DNA from: an uncultured Helicobacter sp.
GTDB lineage: Bacteria; Campylobacterota; Campylobacteria; Campylobacterales; Helicobacteraceae
Assembly (NCBI GenBank): GCA_947179285.1
Contig: CAMXAV010000013.1
Location: forward strand, 1-10,211
Direction of reading: 5' to 3'
Length of the DNA: 10,211 nucleotides
Shown here piece by piece: positions 6,906-10,211 of the stretch. A program made the position numbers and the translations under genes. The number at the start of each line of letters is the position of its first letter. Within the stretch, counting starts at the first letter, position 1. Under the pieces are notes generated by a model. That model had not been told where the DNA came from. It did not search any database and worked only from the letters and a program-made list of their open reading frames with translations.

Positions 6906-7691
6906 ATGGCAAAATGTCCTCCTTGCGACTGCCCCAGCGTTCTGCCCCCATGGCTTGGGACGTTTGGGGACTTGATGAGTCTCTTGCTCACGTTCTTTAT
7001 TCTTCTGCTCTCAATGGCGAGCTTTGACGCCAAGCCGCTGACAGAAGCCGAAGGCAGCATGCGCGGTTCGCTTAGCATGTTGCCAGGGGGCGTCAAGACC
7101 GAGCCGGGCAAGAACCGCACACAGACGCAAGCCGAGATGATTCCCGAGCCCGAAACGGCGATTGAGGTGCGGAGGGTTGAGAGTTTGTATGTCGAGTTGC
7201 AGCAGATGTTGCAGGTTTCAGACGGGACATCGGACATCACGAGCGATGGCGAGGAAGGCTTTGTGATGCGCCTGCCTGCGGGGCTTTTGTTTGAGCCCGG
7301 GCAGACAAACATCAAAGACCAAGACGGCATGCAATTCATTCGCCGCCTCGCGATGATTGCGCGCAATTATCCGCCCAATATCTATGTCGAAGTACGCGGG
7401 CATGTCGATAGCGACCCGCTGCCACCCGATTCTGCCTATGACGATAAATGGACACTCTCGGCAATGCGTGCGCTTAGCGTCTCGCGCATTATCAAGCAAC
7501 ATGGCTTCCCAGCAGAGCGGATTCTCACGCTCGGGCGAGGCGACCAAGAGCCGATGAGCCGCTCGCGCGATGCGCGCAGCAAAGCCGAAAATGACCGTGT
7601 CGATGTGTATTTCTATCCTAAACGTCTCGATGAGGGCTTGAGCCCCGAAAAAGTCATCAATAAAAATGTTTTGCAAAATTCTTCGCGCTAG
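6906..7691 (+). CDS. motB: Flagellar stator protein MotB, PomB-like
   Basis: 261 aa. It pairs with MotA, carries the ion-binding aspartate and anchors the stator to peptidoglycan. One membrane helix follows the PomB-like opening CDCPSVLPPWLGTFGDLMSL, in which D22 should be the ion-binding residue (PomB D24). The plug/linker spans about 41-115. An OmpA/MotB peptidoglycan-binding domain spans about 119-236, with VEVRGHVDSDPL (161-172), TLSAMRALSVSRII and AENDRVDVYF. An N-terminal CxxCxC cluster (C4, C7, C9) precedes the helix. AAGGA at 6893-6897 gives a good ribosome site. The end of the gene overlaps fliP by 26 nt. Sodium use is inferred from similarity to PomB. Confidence 0.93.
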   Translation: MAKCPPCDCPSVLPPWLGTFGDLMSLLLTFFILLLSMASFDAKPLTEAEGSMRGSLSMLPGGVKTEPGKNRTQTQAEMIPEPETAIEVRRVESLYVELQQMLQVSDGTSDITSDGEEGFVMRLPAGLLFEPGQTNIKDQDGMQFIRRLAMIARNYPPNIYVEVRGHVDSDPLPPDSAYDDKWTLSAMRALSVSRIIKQHGFPAERILTLGRGDQEPMSRSRDARSKAENDRVDVYFYPKRLDEGLSPEKVINKNVLQNSSR

Positions 7692-8526
7692 CGTCATCGC
7701 GTTGCTTCTTGGCGCGGCGTTTGCCGCACCGGGCGACCCAATCACAACGCCGCAAGTCCCCCAGCCTGTGCAGCAGATTCAACAAGAAGCACAGACGCGC
7801 CGCCAAGCGCCGCCGCTCGCGCCCATTCGCCCCACGCCGCCGTCTGTGAATCTCACCATCGGCGCGCCGACCGACCCGGGCGATTTGGTAACATTGCTCA
7901 ACATCATTGCCGTCCTCACGCTCTTGGTGCTTGCGCCCTCGCTCATCTTGGTGATGACGAGCTTTGCGCGCATCGTGATTGTGTTCTCGTTTTTGCGCAC
8001 GGCGATGGGAACGCAACAATCCCCGCCCACGCAGCTCATCATCTCGCTTGCAATGGTGCTCACGTTTTTCATCATGGAGCCTGTCGCAAAGCAGAGTTAC
8101 GAGCAAGGAATCCGCCCCTATCTCGACAGGCAGATAAGCTATGATGTCGCGTTCGAGGTTGCCGCAAAGCCCTTTAAAGATTTTATGATTTACAACACGC
8201 GCGAAAAAGACCTCGGCTTGTTCTATCGAATCCGCAACATGGAATCGCCCCAAACGGTCGATGATATTCCGATTCTCATCGCCTTGCCCGCGTTTATGAT
8301 TAGCGAAATCAAGACGGCGTTTCAGATTGGCTTCTTGCTCTATCTGCCATTCTTGGCAATCGATATGGTGATTAGCTCGATTCTTATGGCAATGGGTATG
8401 ATGATGCTCCCCCCCGTGATGATTTCGCTGCCGTTCAAGATTCTTGTTTTCGTGATGGTCGATGGCTTCAATCTGCTCACAGGCAACCTTGTCGCGAGCT
8501 TCAAATACGCGCCCGGAGCGGGCTAA
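7666..8526 (+). CDS. fliP: Flagellar export gate protein FliP
   Basis: 286 aa core component of the flagellar type III export gate in the inner membrane, acting with FliQ and FliR. Residues 1-20 form a signal peptide ending AFA, as is usual for FliP. A Pro/Gln-rich stretch (about 24-60) follows. The rest matches H. pylori FliP, as remembered, almost segment by segment: VLAPSLILVMTSF, FSFLRTAMGTQQSPPTQ, NTREKDL, PAFMISEIKTAFQIGFLLYL and MGMMMLPPVMISLPFKILVF. I recall the H. pylori protein at about 248 aa, so the extra length is mostly the Pro/Gln region. ATG 7666 has no strong ribosome site and lies inside the end of motB, suggesting translational coupling. A C7 tract encodes part of L248-P249-P250. 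trmA starts directly after its stop. Confidence 0.96.
   Translation: MFCKILRASVIALLLGAAFAAPGDPITTPQVPQPVQQIQQEAQTRRQAPPLAPIRPTPPSVNLTIGAPTDPGDLVTLLNIIAVLTLLVLAPSLILVMTSFARIVIVFSFLRTAMGTQQSPPTQLIISLAMVLTFFIMEPVAKQSYEQGIRPYLDRQISYDVAFEVAAKPFKDFMIYNTREKDLGLFYRIRNMESPQTVDDIPILIALPAFMISEIKTAFQIGFLLYLPFLAIDMVISSILMAMGMMMLPPVMISLPFKILVFVMVDGFNLLTGNLVASFKYAPGAG
8409..8415 (+). repeat. C7 homopolymer inside fliP
   Basis: Seven consecutive C bases lie across the codons for L248-P249-P250 in the conserved LPPVMISLP motif. A one-base change would frameshift the last 36 residues, including a membrane helix. H. pylori fliP is known to switch motility through a short poly-C tract, probably at this site. 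Confidence 0.9.
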
Positions 8527-9639
8527 ATGGATTGCTCTTTGCGCGGAATCTGTGGCGGTTGTTCGCTGCAAATGCCCTACCAACAACAGCTTGCAAACAA
8601 GGTGCAACATTTCCGCGAGCTCTTTTTTGGGCTGCCAAAGCCCTCTGTGTTCGCCTCGCCCCCGCTTGCCTTTCGCGCTCGTGCCGAGTTTCGCATTGTG
8701 TCTGAAAAGGGCAGATTGTCGTATTGCCTTTGTGGCAAGGATAAAAAAATAAAGATAGAATCATGCCCAATCTTGTTGCAGCCCTTGCAGCAGCTCTTTG
8801 CGCCGTTGCTTGCGCTGCTGGAACAAAGCGAGATTCTCGCACACAAGCTCTTTGGAATCGAGTTCCTCGCCTCAACGCATAATGAAGTTCTCATGACATT
8901 GTTGTATCATAAAAAGCTCGATGATTCGTGGCTCGCATGCGCGCAGAATCTGCTCTTTGCGCTCTCGCGAAAGGTCGATTCGGCAATCTCGCTCATCGGG
9001 CGCGCGCGCGGGCAAAAGGTCGTTTTGGGCGCTTGTTTTGTGCATGAAAGCTTTGCGCTCGCCGCACGGCGCTATCATTATCGGCATTACGAAAGCGCCT
9101 TCACGCAGCCCAATCCATATATGAATGCGCAGATGTTGGAATGGGCTTGCATGCAAAGCGTGGATTCTTCGGGCGATTTGCTCGAGCTCTATTGCGGGCT
9201 TGGCAATTTCACGATTCCGCTTTCGCGCTATTTTGAAAAAGTCCTTGCCACAGAGATTTCTAAGGTTTCATTGCAAGCGCTCAACGAGAATCTGGCGCTC
9301 AATGGTGTCGAAAATGTCCAAATCGCGCGCCTAAGCGCGCTCGAAATGCGCGATGCGCTAGACAATGTGCGCCCATTTCGCCGCCTTGCGCATGTCGATT
9401 TGCCGTCCTATCGATTTAAGACGCTCTTTGTCGACCCGCCGCGCGCTGGGCTTGGCGATTGCGCCGCCTTTGCGCAGCGCTTCTCGCGCATTCTCTATGT
9501 TTCGTGCAACCCCTTGACATTGCGCAAAGACCTCGAGACGCTCACACAAACCCACCATGTGCAAGCGCTCGCCGTGTTCGACCAATTCCCCTACACCACA
9601 CATCTCGAGAGTGCCGTTTTGCTCTCGAAATGCGCCTAG
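8527..9639 (+). CDS. trmA: tRNA (uracil-54-C5)-methyltransferase TrmA with an RlmD-like Cys motif
   Basis: 370 aa SAM-dependent enzyme that makes ribothymidine at U54 of tRNA. It follows E. coli TrmA (366 aa) over most of its length: FRARAEFRI, LLYHKKLDD, SFTQPNPYMNAQMLEWA in part, the SAM motif DLLELYCGLGNF (from D217), FVDPPRAG (D303), the catalytic Cys in YVSCNP (C327), FDQFPYTTH and the general-base Glu E361. Unlike E. coli TrmA, the N-terminus begins with C3-x5-C9-GG-C12, and C80 lies in a 'CPIL' segment. This is the spacing of the [4Fe-4S] ligands of the 23S rRNA enzyme RlmD. GGAG eight bases upstream (8515-8518) supports ATG 8527, directly after the fliP stop. The specificity call follows the TrmA-like catalytic half; RlmD-like activity cannot be excluded. 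Confidence 0.9.
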   Translation: MDCSLRGICGGCSLQMPYQQQLANKVQHFRELFFGLPKPSVFASPPLAFRARAEFRIVSEKGRLSYCLCGKDKKIKIESCPILLQPLQQLFAPLLALLEQSEILAHKLFGIEFLASTHNEVLMTLLYHKKLDDSWLACAQNLLFALSRKVDSAISLIGRARGQKVVLGACFVHESFALAARRYHYRHYESAFTQPNPYMNAQMLEWACMQSVDSSGDLLELYCGLGNFTIPLSRYFEKVLATEISKVSLQALNENLALNGVENVQIARLSALEMRDALDNVRPFRRLAHVDLPSYRFKTLFVDPPRAGLGDCAAFAQRFSRILYVSCNPLTLRKDLETLTQTHHVQALAVFDQFPYTTHLESAVLLSKCA

Positions 9640-9648
9640 GCGGCTGTG

Positions 9649-10211
9649 ATGTTCCAAGCGCTCGCCATCAAATACCGCCCCAAGACCTTTAGCGAACTCG
9701 TTGGGCAGGATTCCGTCTCGCAAACGCTCTCACTCGCGCTCGATTCGGGGCGCTTGGGGCATGCCTATCTGTTTTCGGGGCTTCGCGGCAGCGGCAAGAC
9801 ATCGAGCGCGCGAATCTTTGCCAAGTCGCTCAATTGCGACAATGGACCAACGAGCACGCCATGCGGGGAATGCGAGAATTGCCGCGCGGCGGCTAGCGGT
9901 AGGCATTTGGACATCATCGAGATGGACGCCGCGAGCAGCCGCAAGATTGATGACATTCGCGATTTGATTGAGCAGACGCGCTACGCGCCGGCGATGGGGA
10001 GATACAAAATTTTCATCATCGATGAAGTGCACATGCTCACAAAAGAATCGTACAACGCGCTGCTAAAGACGCTCGAAGAGCCGCCGCAATATGTCAAGTT
10101 TATCCTCGCGACAACCGATGTCTTTAATATTCCCCCCACGATTCTAAGCCGCACGCAAAACTTTCGCTGCAAGAAGATTCCGCAAAAGGTTGTCGAGGCA
10201 AATCTCGAAGC
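9649..10211 (+). CDS. dnaX: DNA polymerase III subunit gamma/tau, N-terminal part (3' partial)
   Basis: 187 codons are visible and the frame is still open at the window end. DnaX is the ATPase of the clamp loader that places the beta clamp on primed DNA. Seen in order are YRPKTFSELVGQ (9-20), the Walker A variant GLRGSGKTS (44-52), a zinc module of C63, C72, C75 and C78, the Walker B IFIIDEVHML (121-130), LLKTLEEPP, ILATTD and a sensor/arginine-finger segment SRTQNF (SRC is more usual). ATG 9649 is chosen because MFQALAIKYRP is a normal DnaX start; a GTG directly before it is an alternative. It begins nine bases after the trmA stop with only a weak AGG ribosome site, so it is probably translated from the operon message. 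Confidence 0.96.
   Translation, partial: MFQALAIKYRPKTFSELVGQDSVSQTLSLALDSGRLGHAYLFSGLRGSGKTSSARIFAKSLNCDNGPTSTPCGECENCRAAASGRHLDIIEMDAASSRKIDDIRDLIEQTRYAPAMGRYKIFIIDEVHMLTKESYNALLKTLEEPPQYVKFILATTDVFNIPPTILSRTQNFRCKKIPQKVVEANLE

Noticed and set aside
7657..8610. Long reverse-strand open frame (317 codons) opposite fliP
   Set aside because: It is antisense to a clear FliP, is rich in His/Arg/Glu as expected from a shadow of GC-rich codons, and shows no known motif.
9001..9010. (CG)5 dinucleotide run in trmA
   Set aside because: Short, and explained by Arg/Ala codons in a GC-rich conserved stretch; a switch role is not supported.
10132..10137. C6 tract in dnaX as phase-variation or programmed frameshift site
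   Set aside because: It encodes the conserved IPPTI segment, dnaX is essential, and programmed frameshifting in dnaX uses A-rich slippery sites further downstream.

Overview
The window looks like chromosomal DNA from a member of the Campylobacterota, most likely Helicobacteraceae. The GlmU core and FliP closely match what I remember of the Helicobacter pylori proteins. The first three intact genes resemble the Cts (competence / type II secretion-like) genes of Campylobacter. Base composition is not as AT-rich as H. pylori and becomes more GC-rich toward the right, so I do not name a species. Family calls are from memory of motifs, because no search was run.

Layout. (1) 1-4445, plus strand: a tightly overlapping cluster holding the tail of a CtsR/GspC-like protein, an MshL/CtsD-type secretin, a GspE/CtsE-type ATPase and a GspF/CtsF-type platform protein. 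Together these supply the outer-membrane pore, motor and inner-membrane base of a DNA-uptake or pseudopilus machine. (2) 4439-4473: a short tandem repeat where two genes meet tail to tail; it contains both stop codons. (3) 4471-6030, minus strand: glmU, with an in-frame ThiS-like sulfur-carrier domain fused to its C-terminus. (4) 6031-6126: a divergent promoter region. (5) 6127-10211, plus strand: motA, motB, fliP, trmA and the start of dnaX, packed as an apparent operon.

The motA/motB pair supplies the flagellar stator and reads as the sodium-type PomA/PomB class rather than the classical H. pylori/C. jejuni MotA class. FliP belongs to the flagellar export gate. TrmA methylates tRNA U54 and here carries a four-cysteine pattern like the [4Fe-4S] site of RlmD. 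DnaX is the clamp-loader subunit and is cut by the window end.

The strongest novelty candidate is the GlmU-ThiS fusion. Its di-glycine end is followed by three extra residues, encoded next to a G6 tract and the tandem repeat. Also worth checking are homopolymer tracts in motA (G7) and fliP (C7) that could switch motility, the sodium-type stator, the cysteine motif in TrmA, and a secretin-ATPase junction with no room for ctsP or ctsX. There is no gene-free stretch longer than about 100 bases, and I see no tRNA, rRNA, insertion sequence or CRISPR array.
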